64,000 nt of DNA from JAPOXR01 sp965221935 (GTDB lineage: Bacteria > Pseudomonadota > Alphaproteobacteria > Rhodobacterales > Rhodobacteraceae), in assembly GCA_965221935.1 (NCBI GenBank), contig CBDCSZ010000001.1, positions 1 to 64,000 on the forward strand, given 5' to 3'. This document shows, piece after piece, positions 55,147 through 63,521 of the stretch (position 1 is the stretch's first letter; every line of letters starts with the position of its first letter). Under the pieces are notes generated by a model. That model had not been told where the DNA came from. It made no database searches and saw only the letters and a list, made by a program, of their open reading frames with translations. The translations under genes and the position numbers were made by a program.

Positions 55147-56165
55147 TCAGCTGAACGCTTTGCGCGGGCGGGTATTGGCTGTCAATTTGAGCATGTCCAG
55201 GATCCGCCGCGGTTTTCGGGCCAGTCTGCGCGTGGTTTCGGCGACATTTTCGCTGGACTGCTTGATCAGGCCGATGGCGAAGCGCCGGAGCAGCGTGGCG
55301 TTCGCCGGGCCGTGTCCGGTGCGGATGCGGCTTCGGTCCTCGTCGAAGGTCATGTCGAGGATGTGATGGTTGGCCTCCACACTCCAGTGCCCGCGATTGA
55401 GGGCCAGCAGGCGCGCGGCGCCCGCCCTGTCCGCGCCCAGGCTGGAGATACAACAGGCCGTCTCGCTGGTCTGTTTCCCGGTCTTGATCTCGAGGGTTTC
55501 CCGGTGGACTGCGAAGACCTGGCCTGTGCCGGGAAAGTCGACATAGCCGTTGAGTTCGGCGGAGACCCAGATCGAGCGTTTCTCCTTGCGCCCGTGGCTG
55601 GGCTTGCCGCCGGGCTCGACGAAATCCGGCGCACGGCTGGCCATTGCCTCGTCGAGGGTGAGGCTGATATCCGACAGCAGGGTCTTCTGGCTGCCCTTGA
55701 CGGTGAAGGCATAATCGGCGCCGCGGCCGAGGAGGCAGCTGGCCAGTTTCCGCTGTGTCAGCATGGCATCGGCGGTGAAGACGCGCCCGCCGATGTCGGG
55801 CAACATGTCGAGCAGGGGAATGACAGTGCCGATTTCGTTGGTGCGTTTCTCCCCGTCGTCCGCTCCCGGTCTCATTCCGACTTTTTTTTAGCGTAGGAAT
55901 TCCTGGTGTCGTGGCCGACAACGCCCATGACATGGGTCTGCACGCCATCGGCATCGACGGCGCCACGCATGGTCTTGCCGTCGATGGCCAGGGCGCTGTC
56001 CCGTCCGCCGCGGTCTTCGTTCCACTGCCGCAGGGCGGCATCGAACCCGTCAGGGCTGACCCGGATCAGCACGTCGCGGATGACTGTCCTGCTCGGCGGT
56101 ATGTGCCTGCCCTGGTCGAAGCGCGGCTTGAAATGCGACAGCGCCGCCTGGCTCTGATCCTGGAC
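55147..56165 (-). pseudogene. ISAs1-family transposase, C-terminal part (downstream exon)
   Basis: From VQDQSQAALSHFK after the intron to RKAFS at 55147. ALAIDGKTMRGA holds the first catalytic Asp, RVFTADAMLTQR the second, and NRGHWSVEANHHILDMTFDED the Glu. The frame shifts by -1 at an eight-A run (NSYAKKK then VGMRPGADDGEKRTNEIG), at about 55889-55896. Whether this is programmed frameshifting, decay or a sequencing error cannot be told. Confidence 0.82.
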
Positions 56166-57020
56166 GTCGGGTAGGACACTGGCGCGCGCACCATAGGTCA
56201 CGTTTCCAGCGTCCCCCCTAAAATTCCGGACTTCCGGTTTTCCCGGGTCCGGCTTCAAGCGTCAGGCACCCCCGCAGGAGTTCGTTACGGTGCCTTCCGC
56301 GACATCCGCCACGCTCAAGGCTGACCCAGCCATACCCGTGGCATCATCCCGCGTTTACGCCGCCCTTCGGCTCGACAGCGCCACCCCTTTCAACCGGGGT
56401 GGTATCCTCGGTCGGCGCCGGGCTCTGAGTCCCGGCATGACCTGCCGTCTTCGCCACCTGAGCCCAGAGGCCCTCGCTCCGGACGGGTTGTGTTATTCCG
56501 TCCATCACCGCTTAATCGGCCTCATCCGCCAGTCAGGAGGACTCCGCGTCCTTTCCCGTACTCCGGTTATGGACACGGTCCTTGACATTCGAGGGTCACA
56601 ACATCCTGTCTGTCCTCCTCACCTTCCGGACTTTCACCACTGAACCCTCCGGGATTGCCGCCACCTGTACGCCGGGCGATCCGATGCGTGCATCTCAGTT
56701 CTTCCGCACCGGCACTGGCCATCGGGCAGAGCGGAAACCCTTGGCATCCTCCAATACCCCCGCAAGTCGGATTCCATGCGGGGAGCGTTTTTTCGACGCT
56801 TCATACGGACGTTCGCTTTCGCTACGGCCCTCCCGGTTGTTCGCCTCCCTGTCCGACCGGACCAGAGGGACATCGTCCTCCCAGCCCACAGAGGCTTTTA
56901 CGTCCCCGCTTCCGGACGCCGGGTCACCCCGACACCCGTGGGGATATGACTACGACGCCAAACTGAGAATTGCGCCGGCGGGACTTCCACCCGCAAGTTC
57001 AGCAGCTAGTCTCGCTGCAC
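56166..57020 (-). ncRNA. ORF-less group II intron-like sequence, copy 2
   Basis: It matches copy 1 (7204-8058) throughout, offset by exactly 48962 bases, and carries the same GTGCAG start, hairpin-rich body, domain V-like and domain VI-like hairpins and AC end. Here the insertion lies between the codons of EW and VQDQ in the ISAs1 transposase. Removing the 855 bases joins YKEMSEW to VQDQSQAALSHFK in frame, which is the normal ISAs1 sequence, so the boundaries are exact. No maturase is encoded. Confidence 0.78.
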
Positions 57021-57186
57021 CCACTCCGACATCTCCTTGTAGCCGCGCATGCCGGCGAGCGTCGCGGCGGTGGCGAGCGCGAGCACCGCTGGCAGGCTGT
57101 GCCGCCGCCCCTGCCTGCGTCGCGGGTCCTCCACCTGGCGGAAGCAATCGGGAAGAGAGCGCATCTGCGCAGCGGTGAGTGTCATC
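57021..57186 (-). pseudogene. ISAs1-family transposase, N-terminal part (upstream exon)
   Basis: It reads MTLTAAQMRSLPDCFRQVEDPRRRQ then LPAVLALATAATLAGMRGYKEMSEW, the usual N-terminus of ISAs1 transposases, and stops at the intron boundary. GGGAG lies eight bases before this ATG, so separate translation is possible even though the DUF4338 frame runs straight into it. Confidence 0.82.
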
Positions 57187-57856
57187 TTCGGAACTCCCTT
57201 GTGCAGGCCGGGATCAAGGTGGGCCGTCCTCAGCCGGGACCGCGCATCGCGGCACAGCGGATAGAGAAAGACAAGCTTGGGCCGGTCATGGGTGATGTAG
57301 CCGCTGCCCAGGCGGCCGAAACCCCGGGTTTGCCCGACCTCGAGCCAGTTGGCCGCGCGGCAGACCGTGCCCCGGTGGCGCGAAGGGTCAACAAAGGTCT
57401 CCAGAAGCAGGACCTCGTGGCCAAAGCGAAGCGGCCAGTCCCGCACCAGACGCCGCGCGCACAGCGACAGCGCCCGTGAGCCGAGGTTCGGCTGCCCGCC
57501 GGGGAGAACCAGGAACCGCGAATTGTTGGTGACAAGGTGAAGGCGGCTGAACTGGCTGCCACGCTCCCAGCCAATCCAGCTGTCGCGCGCCGCGCAGAGC
57601 AACGCAGAGGCCGAAAACATCGCCAGAGCCAGCCAGCGTCCTCCACAGTGCGCGACATAGCGTATGGTCTCGCCTCTCGGCTGCGCGTCACCCAGGAAAT
57701 GATGCTTTTCTGCATCACCGCGCGAAAGCGGGCCTCGTCCACCTTCGACACCATGTCCACCGACACCTGGGAAAGATCCGCCACGCTTCCGATCCGTTTC
57801 ACCTTGCCGCGCATCACGCGTGGCTGACCATAGAACCGCGCAGCGAAAGAGTTCAT
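57187..57856 (-). pseudogene. DUF4338 (DruA-like) protein, frameshifted and 5'-truncated
   Basis: RYVAHCGGRWLALAMFSASA, DSWIGWERGSQFSRLHLVTNNSRFLVLPG, LVRDWPLRFGHEVLLLETFVDPSRHRGTVCRAANW and LGQTRGF-like VGQTRGFGR are DUF4338 hallmarks. The ATG at 57856 lies in a different frame, which changes at an AAAA run near 57705 (VMQK to HHFLGDAQ). A TAA stop directly precedes the ATG region, and the usual N-terminal 60 or so residues are missing. DUF4338 proteins are named from the Druantia DruA family, but this one travels with an IS. Confidence 0.75.
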
Positions 57857-57994
57857 CTCGAATAGTTATGTCAATGCAGCAAAAGAGAAAACTCCCGAGA
57901 ACAGATTTGCCTTGGCAGGAAGGCGCACCGGCTTGGAATTTGCCGGCAGATACCCTATAAAATCTGCAGCAATAAAACATGCGGCCAGCGTACC

Positions 57995-58360
57995 ATGTCA
58001 AATACCGTCAGCTTTCCTATGGAAGGAACGCCGCTGATCAGACCTTCGGCCACCGACCATCCGCTGTATGAGTCGATTGTTGAAGCCTGCCGGGCGGTTT
58101 ACGACCCTGAGATTCCGGTCAACATCTACGATCTCGGTCTCGTCTACACCATCGACATCAGCTCAGAGGGCGATGTCGAGCTGCTTATGACTTTGACCAC
58201 GCCTGGATGTCCGGTGGCAGGAGAAATGCCGGGGTGGCTGGCGGACGCGGTCGAGTCGCTTGAAGGCGTGCGGACGGTCAATGTCGAACTGACATGGGAA
58301 CCGCCCTGGGGTATGGAAATGATGTCTGATGAAGCGCGCCTCGAACTCGGTTTCATTTGA
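57995..58360 (+). CDS. sufT: SufT-type iron-sulfur assembly protein (MIP18/DUF59)
   Basis: A 121-residue member of the DUF59/MIP18 family, which helps mature iron-sulfur proteins. The core is VYDPEIPVNIYDLGLVYTI and LTTPGCPVAGEMP with the conserved Cys. It is followed after 78 bases by an IscA-type gene on the same strand. The sufBCDS genes that usually come first are absent; the DUF4338-ISAs1 element ends 140 bases upstream and may have severed the operon. Confidence 0.92.
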   Translation: MSNTVSFPMEGTPLIRPSATDHPLYESIVEACRAVYDPEIPVNIYDLGLVYTIDISSEGDVELLMTLTTPGCPVAGEMPGWLADAVESLEGVRTVNVELTWEPPWGMEMMSDEARLELGFI

Positions 58361-58438
58361 CGGGCGGCGGCAGCGGGACCGGCAGCTGAACTGTCTGAAC
58401 AGCGGCGCCCGCGCTTTCAGACCTGAAAAGGGATCGCA

Positions 58439-58792
58439 ATGTTTGCGGTAGGCGAAAAACAGGCCGTCAAACTCACCGACCGCGCTGTCCGGCAAATCGG
58501 CCGCCTGATGCGCGATTCCGGTAAGCGGGGACTCCGCATCGGAGTCAAAAAGGGCGGCTGCGCCGGCATGGAATACACCATGGAGTTCGTTGACGCGGTT
58601 GACGATTTGGATGAGATCGTGGAACGGGACGGCGCCCGGGTGATGATTGCGCCGCTGGCGCAGATGTTCCTGTTTGGAACCGAAATCGATTACGAGACGA
58701 GCCTGCTGGAGTCCGGATTCCGGTTCAACAACCCCAACGTCGTCGAAGCGTGCGGGTGCGGCGAATCCATTAAATTCAAGGACACCGGATAG
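58439..58792 (+). CDS. IscA/SufA-type iron-sulfur carrier protein
   Basis: A 117-residue A-type carrier with the three conserved Cys: Cys41 in KKGGCAGMEY and Cys105/Cys107 in EACGCGES near the C-terminus. Paired with sufT, so likely the suf-system carrier. ATG 58439 follows a GGGATCG spacer. Confidence 0.93.
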   Translation: MFAVGEKQAVKLTDRAVRQIGRLMRDSGKRGLRIGVKKGGCAGMEYTMEFVDAVDDLDEIVERDGARVMIAPLAQMFLFGTEIDYETSLLESGFRFNNPNVVEACGCGESIKFKDTG

Positions 58793-58880
58793 GCTGCGGT
58801 CTTGCGGCGACCGGCGGTCTCGGCGACGAACGCTAAAACTTCCCGCAAAACCCCGATCCCGGCGCAAATGGAACGGATTG

Positions 58881-59633
58881 ATGTGCGAATTTCTGGTGGC
58901 TGGCAATTGGAAGATGAACGGGCTGGCGGCGGATATCGCCGAAGCCGAGCGGATTGCCGCCGACACGCGGCAGCCAGGCTGTGAAGTTCTGCTTTGCCCT
59001 CCGGCGGTATTGCTCAGTCGAATGGCTGAACGGCTTGCCAGTGCCTCGGTGCGGCTGGGCGGCCAAGATTGCCATGCCTCGGCCGATGGAGCGCACACGG
59101 GCGACTGTTCCGCTTCAATGCTTGCCGATGCCGGGGCGTCCTATGTGATTGTCGGCCATTCGGAGCGGCGGTGCGGCCACGGCGAAACCAATGGTTTGAT
59201 TCAGCAAAAAGTCCTGGCCGCCTGGGGCGCGGGCCTGACTGCCATTCTATGCGTTGGCGAAAGCGCGGCTGAGCGCCATGCCGGCAACGCGCTCGCGGTG
59301 GTTCAGACTCAGTTTGCGACGTGCGCGCCGACCGGCGCCTGCGCGGGGAATCTCATGATCGCGTACGAGCCGGTCTGGGCAATCGGGACCGGTCGAACCG
59401 CCGGAGTCGATGAGATCAGGGATATGCACGGCTTCATCCGCAGTGAGTGCATTCGGCGCTTCGGCGATAACAGCGGCGGAAAACTCCGATTGCTTTACGG
59501 CGGGTCCGTCAATGGCGGAAATGCGGAAGCGATCTTTTCGGTGAAGAATGTCGACGGCGCGCTTGTTGGCGGTGCCTCGCTGAGAGCGCCGGATTTTATC
59601 CCGATTGTCAGAGCCGCCCGGCGCGGCCATTGA
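58881..59633 (+). CDS. tpiA: Triosephosphate isomerase
   Basis: A 250-residue glycolytic enzyme interconverting glyceraldehyde 3-phosphate and dihydroxyacetone phosphate. Asn9 and Lys11 in AGNWKMNG, His93 in VGHSERR and Glu163 in AYEPVWAIGTG are the catalytic residues, and GGSVNGGNA is the phosphate loop. ATG 58881 is chosen because it gives this exact N-terminus. It lies 88 bases after the IscA-type gene. Confidence 0.97.
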   Translation: MCEFLVAGNWKMNGLAADIAEAERIAADTRQPGCEVLLCPPAVLLSRMAERLASASVRLGGQDCHASADGAHTGDCSASMLADAGASYVIVGHSERRCGHGETNGLIQQKVLAAWGAGLTAILCVGESAAERHAGNALAVVQTQFATCAPTGACAGNLMIAYEPVWAIGTGRTAGVDEIRDMHGFIRSECIRRFGDNSGGKLRLLYGGSVNGGNAEAIFSVKNVDGALVGGASLRAPDFIPIVRAARRGH

Positions 59634-59689
59634 TGCCGTTCCCGGTCCGCCGCCGACCGGCGCTGACAAAGAAAACTGCACGGGTCAGG

Positions 59690-60268
59690 CTACTTTTCTG
59701 CGAGTTGCTGCACGTATTTCGCGTAACCCACCTCTGCGAGCCACTCGATTTCGTCATCCGTGCTTTCCCGTTTCAGCGCTTGGTTTCTGTAGGGGAACCT
59801 GGAAAACATCTCGATTATATCGCGGTGCGCGCGCGCATGCAGCAGGTGTTGTTCGCTTGATCGCCACATATTCTCGTGGAGCAGCTCAATGCAGCGGTGC
59901 TGGTCGTCAAGCTCTTCCGAATGCATAAACGGCATGTAATAAAAGACCCGCCTGGGATCTTCATCGATGCTGAGGTCAAATTCGTATTCGATGGCGCGGT
60001 TGGCGACCTCCCGCGCAAGCGCATCGCTGTGAAAGGACTGCGCGGTCCCGCGAAACATGTTCCGCGGAAACTGATCTAGGACGATAACCAGGGCCAGAGC
60101 GCTTTCCGGATTGAATTCCCACTCCGAAAGACCGCCGCCGGCCGCCTGCATCCAAAGCTCGCCGAACCGCGAGGTTATCATGTCATCGACGCGCTGCTCA
60201 CCGCTGAATTGGTCGGCTGGAGTCAGCGTCTCAAACCAAAACTCCAGCACCTGTTCCGGACTCGCCAT
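59690..60268 (-). CDS. DUF924 family protein
   Basis: A 192-residue member of DUF924 (TPR-like fold, function unknown). EQVLEFWFETLTPADQF at the start, LVIVLDQFPRNMFRGTAQSFHSD and RVFYYMPFMHSEELDDQ are the family motifs. It is convergent with tpiA, 56 bases apart. Confidence 0.92.
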   Translation of the reverse strand: MASPEQVLEFWFETLTPADQFSGEQRVDDMITSRFGELWMQAAGGGLSEWEFNPESALALVIVLDQFPRNMFRGTAQSFHSDALAREVANRAIEYEFDLSIDEDPRRVFYYMPFMHSEELDDQHRCIELLHENMWRSSEQHLLHARAHRDIIEMFSRFPYRNQALKRESTDDEIEWLAEVGYAKYVQQLAEK

Positions 60269-60355
60269 ACTGAATTCCTTTTTTTATGCCGCACCGCGCG
60301 GCCTTATCTTCAATCCGTCCGCTCTGCGCAGCCGCCGTCCATCGCGGATCGGCAA

Positions 60356-61018
60356 TCAGGCGCCCAGGCGGTCCCGGACGAATCCCAGCGCAGCTCCCAG
60401 CCCGTCAGGTGAGATGCCGTGACCCACTCCCGGAGAAACATGTGTCTCAACGGAGAAACCTTCTGCGGACAGATCCGACGCTGCTTCTTCGAGGCTGGAA
60501 AACGGAACCACCTCGTCTTCGTCGCCATGAATCAGCAAAATGGGCGGTTTCGCGGTCATCTCTTCGCGCAGCCGGTCAGGCGCAAGCAATCGGCCCGAAA
60601 ATCCAATGACGCCGCCAAGCGCGGCGGCGCGGCGGGCGGCAACATGCAGCGCCATCATCGTTCCCTGGGAAAACCCGAGCAGAAATGTCTGCGATGCCGC
60701 GACACCCGCCCGTTCCATTTCGAGCCCGATGAAGCGGTCCAGAAGATCCGCCGAGGCAAAAAAGGATTTGGCGGAGCTTTCTTCGCTGGACCCATCCATT
60801 CCGGGTATCGGAAACCACTGCCGCCCCGCGGGATTGACGGCGCAGGGTTCGGGCGCATCCGGGGCCACGAAAGCACAGTCCGGCAGATGAGCCGCCATCG
60901 GGTCCGCCAGTCCGAACAGATCGGCACCGTCAGCGCCATACCCGTGCAGCAGCAGCATTAGGTTTTTGGCGTTGCCGGAACCGGGTTGCCGCCGATGCAC
61001 GCGAATCTCTTTTTTCAC
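60356..61018 (-). CDS. Alpha/beta-hydrolase, carboxylesterase/phospholipase family
   Basis: A 220-residue esterase. Ser117 in LGFSQGT is the nucleophile, the acid is in HGDEDEVVP (Asp167-169) and His200 in GVGHG completes the triad; LLLHGYGADGADL is the oxyanion region. The start is GTG 61018, overlapping the stop of the upstream glycosylase gene (GTGA), which indicates co-transcription. Confidence 0.9.
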   Translation of the reverse strand: MKKEIRVHRRQPGSGNAKNLMLLLHGYGADGADLFGLADPMAAHLPDCAFVAPDAPEPCAVNPAGRQWFPIPGMDGSSEESSAKSFFASADLLDRFIGLEMERAGVAASQTFLLGFSQGTMMALHVAARRAAALGGVIGFSGRLLAPDRLREEMTAKPPILLIHGDEDEVVPFSSLEEAASDLSAEGFSVETHVSPGVGHGISPDGLGAALGFVRDRLGA

Positions 61019-61650
61019 CTTACGCCCTCCCGATCTTTGACAGCCCGGTAATAGGCCCAAAGCAGCCTTGCGGCCACGGCTCTCCATGGCGACCATGGCT
61101 CCGCAAGCTCACGCAGCGCCTGTTCCGTCGGCCGGCCATCGAGGCAAAACAGGATGCGCGCGCTTTCCCGCAGCGCCAGGTCTCCGGCGGCGAACATGTC
61201 TGGCCGGCCAAGGGCAAACATGCCGTACAGTTCCGCTGTCCAGCGTCCGATTCCGAGGATTTGGACAAGGCGGGCCACAAGATCAGCGTCTGGCAAATGG
61301 CGAAGCTCGCCGTAGTCAAGATCTTCCTCTGCCAACGCCTTCGCGTAACGCGCTTTTTGCCGCGACAGACCGCACGCGCGGAGATCCTCTTCGGAACAGT
61401 TTCGCAAAGCCTCCCGTTCGGTGAAGCCGGCGCATTTCAGCCTGTTCCATATCGAATCCGCCGCCGCAACTGACACTTGCTGACTGACGATCATGTCCAA
61501 CAGCACAGTGAACCCTTCTTCCCGTTTTCGCAGAGGCAAAAGCCCGGTCAGCGCCAGCGCTTCTGAAAAGCGGGGTTCGATGCCGGCAAGATACCGGGCG
61601 CCGCATTCGATGTCCGAAACCGATTCGATCGGCCTGCCCGATTCACCCAC
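61015..61650 (-). CDS. DNA-3-methyladenine glycosylase (AlkA type)
   Basis: A base-excision repair enzyme of the HhH-GPD family, about 211 residues. LLDMIVSQQVSVAAADSIWNRLK, then the helix-hairpin-helix LVQILGIGRWTAELYGMFALGRPDMFAAGDLALR with the catalytic Asp in AGDLAL. The frame is open to 61911, but family alignment favours the GTG at 61650 (MGESGRPIESVSD). It overlaps the esterase gene, and its start is 164 bases from the divergent MFS gene. Confidence 0.87.
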   Translation of the reverse strand: MGESGRPIESVSDIECGARYLAGIEPRFSEALALTGLLPLRKREEGFTVLLDMIVSQQVSVAAADSIWNRLKCAGFTEREALRNCSEEDLRACGLSRQKARYAKALAEEDLDYGELRHLPDADLVARLVQILGIGRWTAELYGMFALGRPDMFAAGDLALRESARILFCLDGRPTEQALRELAEPWSPWRAVAARLLWAYYRAVKDREGVR

Positions 61651-61813
61651 ACCCGCACCTGTCAAAATTTTCCGTCGGCGGCGGCTACCGCACAACGCCG
61701 CCCCAGGCAACGGCAGATCAGGCGAACCTGTCAAGTTTCCAACGGCATTTCCGCCCGGCGCCAGAGCCAACTTTGTGTTGCCGCTGATGGAGTTCAGCCT
61801 TACGGGAGCGCGG

Positions 61814-63025
61814 ATGCTAGGATTCCAAATCTCGCAAGAGCGCCGAAACGTGGCTGTTCTTGTTATGGCCCAGATGACGGTTGGCGCCCAGATGCCGGCG
61901 CTGTTCACCATAGCTGGTCTGGCAGGTCAGTCGCTGGCGTCAAATATTTGCTGGGCGACACTTCCGATTTCCTGCATTGTTTTTGGATCGATGTCCTCAG
62001 CCCAGTGGATGAGCCGGGTCATGCAGCGGTTCGGCCGTCGCATCGGGTTCATGATTGGCGCCCTGGGAGGAATTCTTGGCGGACTGACCGGCGCCTTTGC
62101 GCTGTATGAAGCGTCCTTTCCGCTGTTCCTTGTCGCCTCTTACTTTACCGGAATCTATATGTCGGCACACGGCTTCCTGCGGTTCGCGGCGGCGGACACC
62201 GCATCCGAAGAATTCCGGCCAAAAGCGATTTCCTACGTTATGGCGGGCGGATTGATTGCGGCATTGGTGGGGCCGCAGCTGGTCAAAGTCACTGCCGGAG
62301 CAATGGTGGTGCCATTTGCCGGCACTTATCTTGCGGTCGTTGCCATAAACCTTGTTGGCGGCCTGGTTTTCCTGCTGCTCGATATACCGGTTCCGGCGCG
62401 GGCATCCAGCTCATCGCGGAATGTGCGCTCCTACCGCGAGCTGTTGATGACACCGAGAATCACAGTTGCGATCATCTGTGCCATGGTGTCCTACGCGCTG
62501 ATGAACCTGGTCATGACGGCGACTCCTTTGGCAGTTGTGGGCTGCGGTTTCGGTCAAAACCGGGCGGCGGATGTAGTTTCGGCACATGTCTTTGCGATGT
62601 TTGCGCCTTCGTTTTTCACCGGACACCTGATTGCCCGTTTCGGCGCCGACAAAATCGTTGGCACGGGTTTGGCGCTGCTGGCAACTGCCGGCGCCACCGG
62701 ACTGGCGGGAATAGAGCTGACCAACTTTTTCGCGGCTCTGGTTCTGCTCGGCCTTGGCTGGAACTTCGGTTTTATCGGTGCTACGGCAATGCTTGTGGAC
62801 GCGCATCACCCCGACGAGCGGGGAAAGGTGCAGGGTTTGAACGACATGATGGTTTTCGGATGCGTGACGATGGCATCGCTGGCGTCGGGGTCGCTCATGA
62901 ACTGCACCGGCGGCACCGCGCCAGAGGGCTGGACGGCGGTCAATTGGGCGGCGGCTCCATTCCTTGTTCTCGCAGGAGGTTCGCTGATTTGGCTTGTGGC
63001 CACAAAACGCAGCAGACCCATTTAA
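61814..63025 (+). CDS. Major facilitator superfamily transporter
   Basis: A 403-residue membrane protein with about twelve hydrophobic segments. The loop after the second helix, MSRVMQRFGRRIGFMIGALGG, matches the MFS motif A (G-x3-D/R-x-GRR). The start at 61814 (MLGFQISQERRN) follows GGGAG; the earlier frame is not protein-like. Substrate unknown. Confidence 0.9.
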   Translation: MLGFQISQERRNVAVLVMAQMTVGAQMPALFTIAGLAGQSLASNICWATLPISCIVFGSMSSAQWMSRVMQRFGRRIGFMIGALGGILGGLTGAFALYEASFPLFLVASYFTGIYMSAHGFLRFAAADTASEEFRPKAISYVMAGGLIAALVGPQLVKVTAGAMVVPFAGTYLAVVAINLVGGLVFLLLDIPVPARASSSSRNVRSYRELLMTPRITVAIICAMVSYALMNLVMTATPLAVVGCGFGQNRAADVVSAHVFAMFAPSFFTGHLIARFGADKIVGTGLALLATAGATGLAGIELTNFFAALVLLGLGWNFGFIGATAMLVDAHHPDERGKVQGLNDMMVFGCVTMASLASGSLMNCTGGTAPEGWTAVNWAAAPFLVLAGGSLIWLVATKRSRPI

Positions 63026-63521
63026 GGACAGAGGCCATTTGAACTTGACGACACAATGCCGAAGGCGCGGCGGCTGGAAGGGCTGCGGCGCCGTCCGGCC
63101 CAAAAGCCCCGCGTTCTATTGGATCGGTCAGACCCGAAAGACTGAACCAATCTGAAGATTTTCCCCGTGGACGGCGCAAATGACTGCCGACGCGCATCCA
63201 AAAGACGATCAAATTGACTGGCATTCATCGGATGATAGTATCGGTCATCACGGAAGCCCGGTGCGTGTCCAGACTGCCGCATGAGCATTCATTCGCAGTG
63301 CGGCGGGTGTTTTCCGGAATGTATTTTGCTCGCGCAGGGCGAATTCCAGGAGGATGCCGGAAATGGGGTTTGCTGGAAACAAATCGATGTTTTGCTCCTC
63401 AATGCAGCTGTCATTGGCGCCCTTTCGGCGCGGTCGCCGATTCCGGCTTCAGCCAGAGGTGGCAAACCGCGGAACCGGTGTCAGGCAACTGCCGGGGCCC
63501 AGAGCCAGACCGTTGACATGG
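63026..63521. other. Gene-free region before the lectin gene
   Basis: About 500 bases without a supported gene. Open frames here are short and do not resemble families. The lectin promoter must lie near the right edge; I see no clear hairpin for the end of the MFS transcript. Confidence 0.45.

Larger units (their letters stand above)
55147..57856 (-). mobile_element. DUF4338-ISAs1 mobile element interrupted by a group II intron-like sequence
   Basis: On the minus strand: a DUF4338 gene (57856-57187), then an ISAs1-type transposase running in the same frame without a stop (57186 onward), cut by the 855-nt intron-like sequence (57020-56166) and continuing to 55147. ISAs1 and DUF4338 genes are often neighbours. 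Two frameshifts exist, in the DUF4338 part and at an A8 tract in the transposase. The terminal repeats cannot be set from one copy. Confidence 0.75.

Noticed and set aside
57187..57856. Druantia anti-phage defence locus based on the DruA-like protein
   Set aside because: No other Druantia gene is present, the gene is frameshifted, and it is joined to an ISAs1 transposase.
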